Of a stretch of 64,000 bases of DNA, positions 46,432 to 57,189 are shown one piece after another; position 1 is the first letter of the stretch; each line of letters begins with the position of its first letter. The stretch spans positions 40,022,129 through 40,086,128 of the forward strand of contig OY743180.1 in the NCBI GenBank assembly GCA_963555705.1, read 5' to 3'. This DNA is from Ligustrum vulgare. Taxonomy: Eukaryota; Streptophyta; Magnoliopsida; Lamiales; Oleaceae. The notes below the pieces were generated by a model that had not been told where the DNA came from, made no database searches, and saw only the letters and a list, made by a program, of their open reading frames with translations. Both the position numbers and the translations under genes were made by a program.

Positions 46432-49400
46432 TCAGGAACGACGATCAATCCATAATCCTTCTTCATGATCCCAACGCATATAATTTGATTCAATGTTATC
46501 TTCCCCTAAAGTTGCACTCAGTTGTATACCGATAGAAAATGGAGGGGTTTCATCAAAGTGATCATAATCTTCTTCATCTACTACATCACCAATCCCAACA
46601 ATGCGTCTCTTTCCTTGAAGGACGACTGGCCACTTAGTATCGGCAGGATCAAGAACATAAAATACCTGTTTGGCTTGTGATGCAAGTATGAATGGCTCGT
46701 CTAGATAACCCAACCGGCCGAAATCCACCATAGTGAATCCTAATTCATCCACCCGAACACCCCGGCGGTTATCAACCCATTTACATTGGAAGAGAGGAAA
46801 CTTGAACTCCCTATAATCAAGTTCCCAAATATCTTCAATAATACCATAATAGGACATCGAGGCATCTACTGGCATGGTATCTTTAGCATTTGAAAAATCT
46901 CTTGATAGTGCTACTTGTGTCACTCCACTGTTTTGCACTGCACTCTTATCATCTTGACGTTTAGTGTAAAACGTATACCCATTAATGTCATATGCTTCAT
47001 ATGACCTCACAATCGTGGTAGGACCGTAAGCTAACCACTTTACCGTTTCAACAATGGTATTCGGTGTTTGTGACAATTCTTTCATGACTTTATCTTTGAA
47101 CCATTTTGCAAATGAACGATTATGTTCATTAGTTACCCACCTTTCAACTTTTGAAGGATTCTGCTGCCTTATGATGGACATATGCTCGTCCAAATATGGA
47201 TGAACTTCAGGAAGGTGTTGTAATACAAGGAGGTGTGCTTTGTATCGCAATTCAACATTGGGGACGATTGACTTGCATCCAATAGTACCTTTACCTTCAA
47301 GTCTTCCATCATGCCGAGATTTAGGAACACCAATAGTCTCAACGTCATCCAAGTAATCAGTACAAAATTCAATAGCCTCCTCAGCAGCATAACCTTCAAT
47401 GATACTACCTTCAGGTCGAAATCGATTTCTCACATATCCTTTCAATATACCCATGTATCTCTCAAATGGATACATATACCTCAAGAATACTGGACCACAA
47501 ATCTTAATTTCTCTCACCAAGTGAACAAGTAAGTGCACCATAACGTCAAAAAATGATGGCGGAAAATACATTTCAAATTGACATAGAGTGATAACAATAT
47601 CGGCCTGCAAATCATCCAACTCCTCCGGATCAATAACTTTGCTGCAAATTGCATTGAAGAAAAAAAAAAGTTTTATAATGACTTGTCTAACATGTTTTGG
47701 GAGAATGCCTCGAATTGCAACTGGTAACAATTGTTGCATTACGACATGACAATCATGAGACTTCATACCAACCAATTTTAAGTCCTTCATCGAGACAAGA
47801 CTTTTAATGTTTGATGAGTACCCAGATGGAACCTTAATAGTATGCAGGCACTCACAAAAACTTGTTTTCTCTTTTCTCGACAAAGTATAGCAAGCTGGGG
47901 GTAAATAAGTACGCTTTTCCGACTCTTGCGGTGCTAATTGATCCCTTATCCCCATTTCTACCATGTCCTTCCTGACTTTAATACCATCTTTTGTCTTTCC
48001 TGGAATGTTCAACAATGTCCCAATGATGCTATCACAAACATTTTTCTCCACGTGCATTACATCAAGACAATGCCTTACAGATAAGTGTTGCCAATAAGGT
48101 AGATCCCAGAATATGGACATTTTCTTCCAAAGACTCTTCTGAGGAGGTTTAAAAGTTTTTCCAAATGAAACATCAAAATTTTTAACTCGTTCATATACCT
48201 CACCTCCTGTTAATGGTAAGCGAGCTGTTCGATCCTCGATTTTTCCATTGAATGGCTTTTTCTTCTTGCGATAAGGGTGGTCAATAGGGAGAAATCTTCT
48301 ATGACTCATGAAGACATTTTTCTTGCAGTTTTTCAACCAAAGATCAATCATGTCTTCTTCACAAATGGGACATGCTTTAGGTCCTTTGTTAGTATAACCT
48401 GACAAGTTACCATAAGCTGGAAAATCATTTACAGTGCAAAATATCATAGCACGTAAGGTGAAATTCATCTGGGTATATGCATCAAACACAGACACGCCTT
48501 CATCCCACAATACTTTTAAATCTTCAATTAGTGGGGCTAGATAAACATCTATGTCATTACCCGGTTGTTTGGGCCCTGATATTAACAAAGATAACATGAT
48601 ATACTTGCGCTTCATACATAACCAAGGAGGAAGATTGTAAATAGTCAAAAGAACCGGCCAAGTGCTATGTCGACTACTCATATTACCGTGTGGGTTCATC
48701 CCATCTGTACATAGTCCCAGCCTAAGATTTCTATCTTCGCCCCCAAACTCGGGAAACAACCTATTAATATTCCTCCATTGAGGAGAATCAGCCACGTGTC
48801 TTAGTTTTCCATCTTCTTTTCTCCCGTCGGCATGCCACCGCAAGTTCTTTGCATCCTTTGCATTGGCAAACAAACGTTTAAATCTTGGTATTACAGGTAA
48901 ATACCATAACACCTTTGCCGGAGGGCTTTTCTTATCACCACAATTATTATTCACGTTCTTCCGTTTATATCGTGATACCCCACACTTTGGACATAGACGC
49001 AAGTCCTTGTAATCATTTCGATACAGTATACAATCATTTGGACATGCATGTATCCTCTCAATCTCCATACCCATCGGGCACAACAATTTCTTTGCCTCGT
49101 AAATTGAACTAGGAAGTTCGTTATCTTCCGGAAGCATCTCTCGTAACAGCCCCAATAATGCCGTGAAACTTTTATCACTCCACCTATTGCTTGCTTTCAA
49201 GTTATACAATTTTAGTACCGCAGACAATTTAGTGAATTTATTACAACCAGAAAACAAAGGCTTCTCAGACTCATTGAACAAGTTATCTAATACATGCGGT
49301 TTTTCAATGTATTCCCCTTGTATATCACGCATCATATCGTCTATCATATCATTCTCATCATTTTCCAAATCATTCTCACAAATATTGCTTGAATTATTCT

Positions 49401-49683
49401 GCTGCTGATCACCAACATCGTCACCAGTGCTCGTACTGGGAAGCATACTCTCACCATGCCATATCCATCGTGTATAACCTTCTTTAAACCCACGACGAAT
49501 CAAATGACTCTTCACTTGATCAAAACTACGAAACTTTCTCAAATTCTTACAATCGTAACAAGGACACAAAATCATTGTTTCACCTTTCTTTCTCTTGTTT
49601 TCATCCGCACATTTCATAAACTCTTCAACACCTTTTACATATTCATGTCTATTACGTCTGCCATACATCCAACCCCGATCCAT
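46432..49683 (-). CDS. CACTA TNP2-type transposase
   Basis: A single uninterrupted frame of 1083 codons starting MDRGWMYGRRNRHEYV. Domains in order: N-terminal transposase-associated zinc domain (about 5-78, CPCYDCKN), the Transposase_21 core (about 270-480; HADGRKEDGKLRHVADSPQW, LGLCTDGMNPHG, KACPICEED), a DUF4218-type region (about 650-790; QFEMYFPPSFFDVMVHLLVH, GPVFLRYMYPFERYM) and a DUF4216-type C-terminus (about 930-1010; FPLFQCKWVDNRRGV). It would cut and join the CACTA ends. The length and all domains look normal and no lesion is visible. It ends 164 bp upstream of the next gene's start codon on the same strand. Confidence 0.93.
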   Translation of the reverse strand: MDRGWMYGRRNRHEYVKGVEEFMKCADENKRKKGETMILCPCYDCKNLRKFRSFDQVKSHLIRRGFKEGYTRWIWHGESMLPSTSTGDDVGDQQQNNSSNICENDLENDENDMIDDMMRDIQGEYIEKPHVLDNLFNESEKPLFSGCNKFTKLSAVLKLYNLKASNRWSDKSFTALLGLLREMLPEDNELPSSIYEAKKLLCPMGMEIERIHACPNDCILYRNDYKDLRLCPKCGVSRYKRKNVNNNCGDKKSPPAKVLWYLPVIPRFKRLFANAKDAKNLRWHADGRKEDGKLRHVADSPQWRNINRLFPEFGGEDRNLRLGLCTDGMNPHGNMSSRHSTWPVLLTIYNLPPWLCMKRKYIMLSLLISGPKQPGNDIDVYLAPLIEDLKVLWDEGVSVFDAYTQMNFTLRAMIFCTVNDFPAYGNLSGYTNKGPKACPICEEDMIDLWLKNCKKNVFMSHRRFLPIDHPYRKKKKPFNGKIEDRTARLPLTGGEVYERVKNFDVSFGKTFKPPQKSLWKKMSIFWDLPYWQHLSVRHCLDVMHVEKNVCDSIIGTLLNIPGKTKDGIKVRKDMVEMGIRDQLAPQESEKRTYLPPACYTLSRKEKTSFCECLHTIKVPSGYSSNIKSLVSMKDLKLVGMKSHDCHVVMQQLLPVAIRGILPKHVRQVIIKLFFFFNAICSKVIDPEELDDLQADIVITLCQFEMYFPPSFFDVMVHLLVHLVREIKICGPVFLRYMYPFERYMGILKGYVRNRFRPEGSIIEGYAAEEAIEFCTDYLDDVETIGVPKSRHDGRLEGKGTIGCKSIVPNVELRYKAHLLVLQHLPEVHPYLDEHMSIIRQQNPSKVERWVTNEHNRSFAKWFKDKVMKELSQTPNTIVETVKWLAYGPTTIVRSYEAYDINGYTFYTKRQDDKSAVQNSGVTQVALSRDFSNAKDTMPVDASMSYYGIIEDIWELDYREFKFPLFQCKWVDNRRGVRVDELGFTMVDFGRLGYLDEPFILASQAKQVFYVLDPADTKWPVVLQGKRRIVGIGDVVDEEDYDHFDETPPFSIGIQLSATLGEDNIESNYMRWDHEEGLWIDRRS

Positions 49684-50204
49684 ATCAATGACCTATATGT
49701 GAAGATATAATTAAAATTTTTTATTAGTTTTGAGTAAATATTTATTTAGTACGGTCAATTCTGTAATAGTGAAAATCACTTTAAACTATAATTCTCATTT
49801 TTTATTTACAAAATTTTACAAAACTTTTGACACAACCTCCCCTAAAAATTGGACTTAACCAACCTATAGGAATAATCAACATATCACAATAAACCAAAAT
49901 GTTCATCCTCGACATATTCAAAAATCTAATACATATATCATCAACTACTCCAAGTTTAATTTGAAATCCATTCTCAATTCCTAAAAAGTGAAGCTAAGAT
50001 TTCATGACTTAATATCTCATAATTTCAACTCCAATAATTAAAATATTAAAATTTATCTATTTACTAACTTAAAATCAACAATATAAATTTAACACCCAAA
50101 TTTATATATATTAAAATTTAATTAACACATTTATACATATTAACATGTAATTATCATATTTATATAATAACAAATATATATAGATTATATATATATATAT
50201 ATAG

Positions 50205-50267
<63 letters not shown>

Positions 50268-50689
50268 CATACATATCTATATAGATTATATATATATATA
50301 TATATATAGACACACATACATACATATCTATATATATATATATATACACATACATACACACACAAATATATACACGGTCATATATATACACACACACACA
50401 CAAATATATATTTATACACGCAGACATATATATATACAAATACATATACATACTTATAAACAAAAATGGGAATCGGGTCTTACAATGTCGGTGGAGGCGG
50501 CGGCGGTAGAAGAGTGAGGGCGGTAGAGGCGGCGACGTTCACAAGAGAGGGAGAGCCGGCGTGAGAGTAGAGAGAAGTTGTGAGAGTGAATTGTGAGAGA
50601 GGCGTGAGTGTATAGCTAGAGAGAAGTGTACTGAAAGAGAGAAAGAGGCGCGAGAGTTATGAAAATACCGGGAATAAATTATGAGAATG
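49684..50689 (-). promoter_or_regulatory. CACTA 5' region with a TA/CA microsatellite
   Basis: The leader and probable promoter region of the TNP2-type gene. It holds a compound microsatellite of (TA)n, (CA)n and TACA units at 50166-50460, which creates meaningless Tyr/Ile/Val/Cys frames on the minus strand. A purine-rich block GGCGGCGGCGG with GAGAGA repeats lies at 50490-50650. A specific TATA box cannot be chosen in this repeat. Confidence 0.6.
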
Positions 50690-50880
50690 TGCGTCGGTTT
50701 TGGCAAAAACCGACGCGAGAAACCGGCGTTTCTCGCGTCGGTTTTTGCCAAAACCGACGCGCAAAGTCGGCGGTCCGACTTTGCGCGTCGGTTTAAAATT
50801 GAAACCGATGCCTATTCCTAAATTTTAATTACGAAAATGCCACCGTCCTATTTTATGCGTCATTTTTTTGAAAAACCGAC
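50690..50880. repeat. right subterminal repeats of the CACTA element
   Basis: Seven copies of GCGTCGGTT/AACCGACGC (one reading AACCGATGC), some in long inverted pairs such as GCGTCGGTTTTGGCAAAAAC with its complement near 50695-50760. These mirror the larger array at the other end. The TIR follows at 50901-50918. Confidence 0.85.
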
Positions 50881-50918
50881 GTATTTTCCTCATTTTTTTA
50901 TGCCTTTTTCTACTAGTG

Positions 50919-52020
50919 GCCATATCTGCATTAATTAAAAATAATAAAATTTCAAAACAACAATTTAGGGAAATCAGAGTAACTGATAAAAATAATTGTA
51001 AAAAAAATAGTTGTCGGGCCGGAGCCTCGGTCCGGCCGGACCATGCTTCCGCAATATTTAATCATTCTACATTGTAAACTACCGCACGTAAATAAACAAG
51101 TAGAAAAATTAAACTTTATTTAATTATTATAATTATATTTATTTTGATATTATTAATAAATTTGTTATTTGCATTATGAAATTATAATTACATATCTTAT
51201 TTCTAATTATTAATTCATTTTTATTAAGAAATTATGAAATTATAATTACATATCTTATTTGTAATTATTATTAATACATTATGACATTATTTAGTAATGA
51301 AATCATTTTTGTAACATATGATAAATAATATTAAGAATAAAAAAATTATTTAGAATTTTATAATTTATTTATAATATAAAAAAATAAAAAAATAAAATTT
51401 TGCCGGAAGTCCGGCCGGACCATAATTGGTCCGGCCGGACCTTAGTAGAAAGGTCTGGCCGGACCATTAAAGGTCCGGCCGGACCTTTATATTAAGGTCC
51501 GGCCGGACCTTTCTACTAAGGTCCGGCCGGACTTATTGCAGTTCCTTTTTTCGCTCTTATGTTCAATTTTTTCGATTTTGCTATTAAACTGATAAAAATC
51601 ACACTTCACCATATTAATTTTAATTGTTACTACATAATTATAGATCTATAATTATTATTAACTAAAAAATTAACAAATAGATCTATTGAATAAGTTTAAC
51701 ACAACAAGAACAAAATTAAATACAATATAATAAATATTGCTAAATCAACTTACCGAAAAGAAGTAGCGAATGAAATCTTTTAGTTGAGATTTGTATATTT
51801 TTTGCGGATTTTTTTTAGCACAAACAGAAAAAAATGAGAGAATAATTTATTATTTTCGTTTTAATATAAATATGAGATAAATGAAGTGTATAAGAGAAAT
51901 ATGGTTATTAAGGGTATACAGGTCATTTTAAAGAAAAAGGGGTATTGTGGTTAGTTTTTGAAAAGTTAGGGTATTTTGACTTAGCCATTGTTTGACTTGG
52001 GTATTTTTAAAATTCTCCCG
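50919..52020. repeat. right end of the MULE: 5' end of transposase gene and inverted repeat
   Basis: It contains the original transposase start codon (complement at 50921-50923), the palindrome array GGTCCGGCCGGACC at 51030-51045 and 51405-51535, and AT-rich sequence (51110-51350) that is the reverse complement of 36180-36420. The last 130 bp are rich in AAATACCC-type blocks on the minus strand. The region presumably holds the native transposase promoter, now separated from the gene by the CACTA. Confidence 0.75.
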
Positions 52021-52672
52021 GTGGTGGCGTCGGACTTTGGGTGGTAGTGTGCGTGTTCAGGCAGAATTTTAGTTAGGATTAAAATGGTGGTTTATAGCTT
52101 GAAGGTGGGACGCAGGCTGTGAAGGTTTGGCTATGGAGTTGCGGATTGGTTTTGCTGAATTTTGGAGATAATGGAAGGCAGAAATCATACCTCATTTCTG
52201 TTGTTGTGCCGTGAGGGACCGAGAATTATGGTGAACGATAATATAATAGCTGGATAGGTTAGTGTTGGAGTTGGATTGAAATTGCATAACCTTATCCGAT
52301 AAACGTGGGTTAAGGAATTTATGAGGTTGAGTTGGAATAAATCACGAAATTTTCCAGGATAATGATGAACTCAGATTGATAAACTCGGATAATTTCAAAC
52401 CTTGAAAAGAAATTAAGCTGGAATTTAATTTTGGATAAAAATTGGATTTTAAGAATTTGAATTTTAAATTTTTGGGATTTTAAAATAAAATAAAATAATA
52501 ATCTTGGAACATTTTTAATAAAATTTGGAATTTGACTATGATTAAAATAAATTTAAGTTTCACTTAATAATTGGTTAGACGAATATTCTTTTAAAATGAA
52601 TGGGATAAGTTGTAGCGACACGTCTTTATAATATTTTATTTACAGTAACAAAAAAAATTCCCGATCGCTACA
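52021..52672 (-). repeat. 5' LTR of the minus-strand gypsy, outer segment
   Basis: Starts with the duplicated GGTGGTGGC (52021-52029) and continues the LTR as in the other copy (GGACTTTGGGTGGTAGTGTG; compare 20727). It ends GATCGCTACA at 52672. Helitron Rep codons follow at once. Confidence 0.88.
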
Positions 52673-55600
52673 ACAACCAGCGGTCGAAAATGTGTTTCAA
52701 TGAGAGAATATTTTTCATATCGACTACAAGAAAGAGATAATGAATCATTGAATATTTTATTCTCTAAGAGGCTATTCCAGCAATTCTTGGTTGATGCATA
52801 TTCAATGGTTGAGACTTCACGTCTGACTTATATACGTACCCATCAAAAAGAATTGAGATGCCATATGTATCGGGGATTAGCTGATGCTTTGTTACGTGGT
52901 GAAACAAATCCTTTAATGCATGGAAGAAGAATTTATCTATCATCATCATATACCGGTAGCGCACGGTATATGATCCAGAACTATCAAGATGCTATGGCTA
53001 TATGTCGATGGCCAGGATATCCAAATTTTTTTATTACATTTACATGTAACCCGAAATGGCCGAAGGCTTTTCGATATCTTTTAAAAAGAGGGTTGACTGG
53101 ATATATTGTGTAGATTGTTCAAGATGAAACTAGATTAACTTATGAAAGATGTTCGCCAAAATCAGATATTTGGTCCTGTAAGATCAGGTGATATTCAAAT
53201 ACATGAAAATTTAAATATATTCGTTTATGTTTCAAAAGTTTGAATATTTTTTCACCTGTTAAACCAATTTTTTTTAAAAAAAATATATGTATTATGGATA
53301 TGTTTTCAGCTATCTACACCATAGAGTTTCAAAAGCGAGGGATGCCATATGCACATATTTTGCTTTTTCTTACTCAAGATTCGATGAATCCAAATGAGGA
53401 GGAAATTAACAATATAGTTTATGCTGAAATTCCTGATAAGTTACCCTGACTACTATGTGGCTGTTAAAGATCTTATGATTCACGGTCCTTGTGGTACAAT
53501 ACATCGGGACTCTCCTTGCATGTCTAATGGTCGCTTCACAAAGTGTTACCCTAAAAAATTAATAGAATACACAATTGTTGATGAAACTGGATATCCAATT
53601 TACAGAAGGCGTGACAATGGAAGCACTGTCAATAAGAATGGTATAGAGCTTGATAATCGATATGTTGTTCCTCATAATCGGTATCTGTTAATGAAGTAAA
53701 AGGCGCATATCAATGTTGAATGGTGCAACCAGTCTCAATCCATTAAATATCTTTTCAAATATGTTAATTTAGGGCATGACCAGGTGACAACAACATTTTA
53801 TCAAAGCGCTGATCATGAAGGACATACAGATATAGTGGATGATATAAAAATGTACTTAGAGTGCAGATATATTTCACCATGTGAGGCTTCCTGACAGTTG
53901 TTTGGTTACGATATTCACTTTAGAGATCCCCAGTTGAACGTCTGTTGTTCCACCTCCATAATAAGTAGTGTATCTTCTTTAATGATAATGATAACATGGA
54001 GGAATTTTTAAATCGTCAAACTGCTAGGCAAAGTATGTTTACTGCATGGATGGATGCAAACAAGAAATATATTGAAGCTAGAGGCTTGACATATGCAGAA
54101 TTCCCAACCAAATTTGTTTGGAAATCAGATAAAAGGGAGTAGCAGCCAAGAAAGAGAGGTTTCTCGATTGGTCGTATCTTTTATGTTCCTCCAGGTCACG
54201 GAGAGATGTATTACTTAAGGACTTTGTTAAACGTGGTTCGTGGACCGACTTCATATGAAGATATCATGTGTGTAGACGGAGTTTAGTAAACATCTTTCAA
54301 ATACGCTTGCTATGCCTTAGGTTTGCTAGACGATGATAAAGAGTACATAGATGGTATTGCTGAAGCTAGCCATTGGGGATCGGCTCATTCTTTAAGAAGT
54401 CTATTTTGTACATTATTGATGTCAGAATCACTATCTCGGCTTGTGGTCGTTTGGAATGCGTGCTGGCACTATATGTCGAACGACATACTATACAATCAGA
54501 GAAGGGTTTTAGGACACGAAGGTATTGCACACTCTATATTATCTTTCATAAGAAAAAATGAAATATTGGCATATCATTTTTTTCTACTTGGTGGGTGGTT
54601 GTTTAAATATGTGCATATTTATGAAATGACTACTTTGTGCGGGAATTTTTTTTTCTTTGTTAAATTTATTGACATATGTATGTAAGCATTATTATTAATT
54701 GATATATGTCGTGTTATTTTATCAATCAAGATTGCAGATGACCGATGAAGAAATTCAAATTTTGACTCTTGTGGAGATTGAAAAGATTTTGCGCAGTAAA
54801 TGTAAAAGTTTGCATGATTTTGCTGGGATGCCTTATCCGATCGAATGTGATGAATCACTTCGTGTCAATAGACTTGTATACGATGAGAGGAGATATGATA
54901 GAATGTCTTTGTTGGATGAACATAAACGACTTCTGCATACGTTAACATATGAGCAAGAAATTGTATACAAGACAATCATGAAATCCGTTGAATCTAGTGA
55001 AGGAGGTATATATTTCCTATATGGTTGCGGTGGAACTGGTAAAACATTTATATGGAATATGCTTTCAGCTGCCTTGCGGTCAAATGGTGAGATAGTTTTG
55101 AATGTTGCATCGAGTGGTTAGCTTCTCTTCTCCTGCCTAGGGGCCGAAATGCTCACTCAAGATTTGCTATTCCATTAAATAACAATGAAGACTCAAAATG
55201 CAATAATCCTCAAGGAAGCGAACTTGATGAGCTTATTGTAATTACAAAGCTTATAATATGGGATGAGGCACCAATGATGCATAGATATTGCTTTGAGGCT
55301 CTTGACAGGACTCTACACGGTATATTAAGTTTACAAAACCCATCGAGCGCCAAATCAAGCTTTTGGAGGTAAGACAGTTGTGTTTGGGGGTGATTTTTCC
55401 AATTCTACATGTTATTCCTAAAGGTACCAGACAGAATATTGTCCTCGCTACAATCAATTTATCATACTTATGGACACATTATAAAGTTTTGAGACTTACG
55501 CAAAATATGTGACTCCAAAATATTGGCAACGATGATCGTGGACTCGAATTAAAAGCATTTGCTGAGTGGATATTGAGTATAGGTGATGGGACATTTACAA

Positions 55601-56387
55601 TTGACAATGATGGTTATGCAAGTATAGAGGTGCCAAAAGATCTTCTGGTAGATGTGTTGGAAAATCCTGTTAAGTCCATTGTTGAAAGTACGTAACCATC
55701 ATTTTCTGGTGAAGTGGATGATGTTTCATGTTTGAATGGGAGAGCCATACTTGCACCAACTCTTGACATTGTGTAGAGCATAAATGAATACATGGTGTTG
55801 GTAAATAAGAGTGATGGTAAAACTTACTTGAGTTCAGATAGTTTGTGTAGGGAAGAGAATGGTACAGGTTTGTTTGAAGCTATTCATTCAACAGAATTCT
55901 TAAACGGTATAAAGTGTTCAAATGTGCCTTCCCATGAGTTGAAGCTAAAGGTGGGTGTTCCGGTTATGCTTCCACGAAATATTGACCATTCTGCAAGTTT
56001 GTGCAATGGAACAAGGCTAATAAACACGAAGCTTGGTCAATGTGTTCTTGAAACTAAACTCGTGTCCAAAAGCAATGAAAGGGACAAAATATTTATACCA
56101 AGACTGTCGCTAACTCCATCAGATGCAAGATTACCTTTCAAGTTCAGCAGGAGACAATTCCAGTTGATAGTGTCATACGCTATGACTATCAATAAAAGTC
56201 AAGGTCAATCACTATCACATGTAGGACGATTCTAAAAAAACCAGTCTTAAGTCATGGACAGTTGTACGTAGCAGTGTCGAGAGTTACGAATCGTGCTAGT
56301 CTGGAAATATTGACTTGTGATGACGAAGGAAAACCAACAAATACAACAACAAATGTTGTGTACAATGAGATTTTCCAAAATTTGTAG
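52673..56387 (+). pseudogene. Helitron Rep/helicase, N-terminus missing, multiply broken
   Basis: It enters the frame in the Helitron-like N domain (RKCVSMREYFSYRLQERD) and continues to FFITFTCNPKWPKAF near 53030. The replication-initiator HUH motif reads GMPYAHILLFL at about 53341, so its first His is Tyr. The tyrosine region reads ECRYISPCEAS near 53861 and is followed by a stop. The helicase part has Walker A GCGGTGKTF (about 55024), Walker B-like IIWDEAPM (about 55255), LKVGVPVMLPRN (about 55945) and AMTINKSQGQSLSHVG (about 56184), ending NEIFQNL at 56387. Stops and shifts are numerous (53112, 53448, 53699, 54142, 54685, 55121, 55773). It would nick the end and unwind DNA in rolling-circle transposition; this copy cannot. 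Confidence 0.88.
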
Positions 56388-56497
56388 TACTATATTCTTC
56401 TTATTATGTATACTCACGATGAGTTTTTGTTATTAGTTCTACATTTTTTCCACTACTAAAGCTTGATTCCATTATTTTTTCAAATTCTAATATGTTC

Positions 56498-56520
56498 GTG
56501 CATCGCACGGGTGGATCTAG
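56498..56520 (+). terminator. Helitron 3' terminal hairpin and CTAG end
   Basis: A 5-bp stem hairpin (CGTGC, loop ATC, GCACG; 56498-56510) lies seven bases upstream of CTAG (56517-56520), followed by a host T. This is the canonical Helitron 3' terminus, which is thought to signal the end of strand transfer. Confidence 0.85.
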
Positions 56521-56906
56521 TTGAAACTAATTTAGCTGGATTTTTGAAGTGGCATTGTGACTCATATTGAATTTTGTTGTCTTTAAACGGCTTTATTGCT
56601 TCACTTGTAGTATAAATCAATATTTCTTTATTAGCTTTGATTATTTACGTTGCTAAATGTAATTATTATAGATGTATGGAAAAAATCATTTAAATTAGAT
56701 TAATTAATATAACATTAAAACTAAAATTTAATTTCAACTACAATAATTAATAAGAATTTATGAGTATAATATTAATTTCTATTAGAGTAATTAATATAAA
56801 ATTATAAATAAAATATGACTTAAAATAAAAATCAAAATCAAAATTAAAATTAAAATAATTAATGGAAATGTATGGAAATAATAGTAATTTAGATTAGAAT
56901 AATTAA
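56521..56906. other. AT-rich flank without a recognisable gene
   Basis: The sequence between the Helitron end and a MITE is dominated by TTAATTATAAT/AATTAAAAT-type simple sequence. Nothing coding is seen. Confidence 0.5.
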
Positions 56907-56908
56907 TA

Positions 56909-57173
56909 CTCACTCCATCCCATGAACATATGCTTATTTCTATTTTCACTCAAATTAAGAAATGTCAATTAATGTGATAGGAAAAGTAAATTTTACACTC
57001 AATTTTCGCGATGTACCTTTATTCAATATATAAGTGCTCATTCATAACAAAACATATTAAATAAGGACATGATAAAAATTTAAAAAATTAAATACACACA
57101 CAACAGTGTAAGTAAACTATAATTTAGGAATGATAAATAAGAATACAAGTCTATTTTAATGGGGCTGATGGAG
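56909..57173. mobile_element. Stowaway-like MITE
   Basis: A 265-bp AT-rich unit bounded by TA on each side (56907-56908 and 57174-57175), starting CTCACTCCATCCC and ending GGGGCTGATGGAG. The ends match the CTCC(C/A)TCCGTCCC consensus of plant Stowaway (Tc1/mariner-derived) MITEs imperfectly. No coding capacity. Confidence 0.65.
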
Positions 57174-57189
57174 TATAAATTTATAAATA

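Larger units (their letters stand above)
42083..50918 (-). mobile_element. complete CACTA (En/Spm) transposon, TSD GCC
   Basis: The left terminus is CACCAGTACAGAAATAGG and the right terminus, inverted, is CACTAGTAGAAAAAGGC: imperfect CACTA-type TIRs. The 3-bp duplication GCC flanks it (42080-42082; 50919-50921), as expected for the superfamily. Subterminal arrays of GCGTCGGTT/AACCGACGC occur at both ends. Both coding units read from the right end on the minus strand: a TNP2-type transposase and a multi-exon Transposase_24/C48 protein, both without visible lesions. Length is 8836 bp. All expected parts being present, it could be autonomous, though one TIR begins CACCA rather than CACTA. Confidence 0.92.
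35579..52020 (-). mobile_element. Mutator-like element (MULE) with transposase and Ulp1-type protease, 9-bp TSD
   Basis: It is flanked by the 9-bp duplication GGTGGTGGC (35570-35578 and 52021-52029) inside an LTR, as expected for Mutator. The termini read GGAGGAATTAG... and, inverted, GGGAGAATTTT..., a weak match. The inner parts of long inverted repeats match well: about 36180-36420 is the reverse complement of about 51110-51350, and both contain GGTCCGGCCGGACC palindromes. Without the CACTA inserted at 42083-50918 the element is about 7.6 kb. It carries a MURA-type transposase (minus) and a convergent C48 protease gene (plus), the content described for Ulp1-carrying ('Kaonashi') MULEs. Confidence 0.88.
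20030..52672 (-). mobile_element. Ty3/gypsy chromodomain element (Tekay/Del-like), minus strand, host of four further insertions
   Basis: On the minus strand: 5' LTR (52672 to 34021, split by a MULE), tRNA-Met-like PBS, gag, protease, RT, RNase H, integrase, chromodomain, polypurine tract and 3' LTR (21361 to 20030). Removing two solo LTRs with their duplications leaves an internal region of about 5.6 kb, normal for this group. The left LTR lacks about 870 bp that the right one has at 34021-34890, so the left end is truncated together with its target duplication. The right end abuts Helitron Rep codons at 52673. Confidence 0.85.
16215..56520 (+). mobile_element. putative Helitron split by nested insertions (5' and 3' ends about 40 kb apart)
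   Basis: The left end reads A|TCTATATATTAATAAAAGC, a plant Helitron-type 5' terminus with TC after a host A. The right end has the hairpin CGTGC-ATC-GCACG (56498-56510) followed ten bases later by CTAG|T at 56517-56521, as expected for a Helitron in an A^T target. An RPA-like gene follows the left end and a Rep/helicase gene precedes the right end. A gypsy element with its own nested insertions (20030-52672) lies between. That both ends belong to one Helitron is an inference: the N-terminal part of Rep is missing, so some of the element is deleted at the left side of the gypsy insertion. Confidence 0.6.

Noticed and set aside
50111..50463. Tyr/Ile/Cys-rich small proteins on the minus strand
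   Set aside because: They are translations of a TA/CA compound microsatellite.
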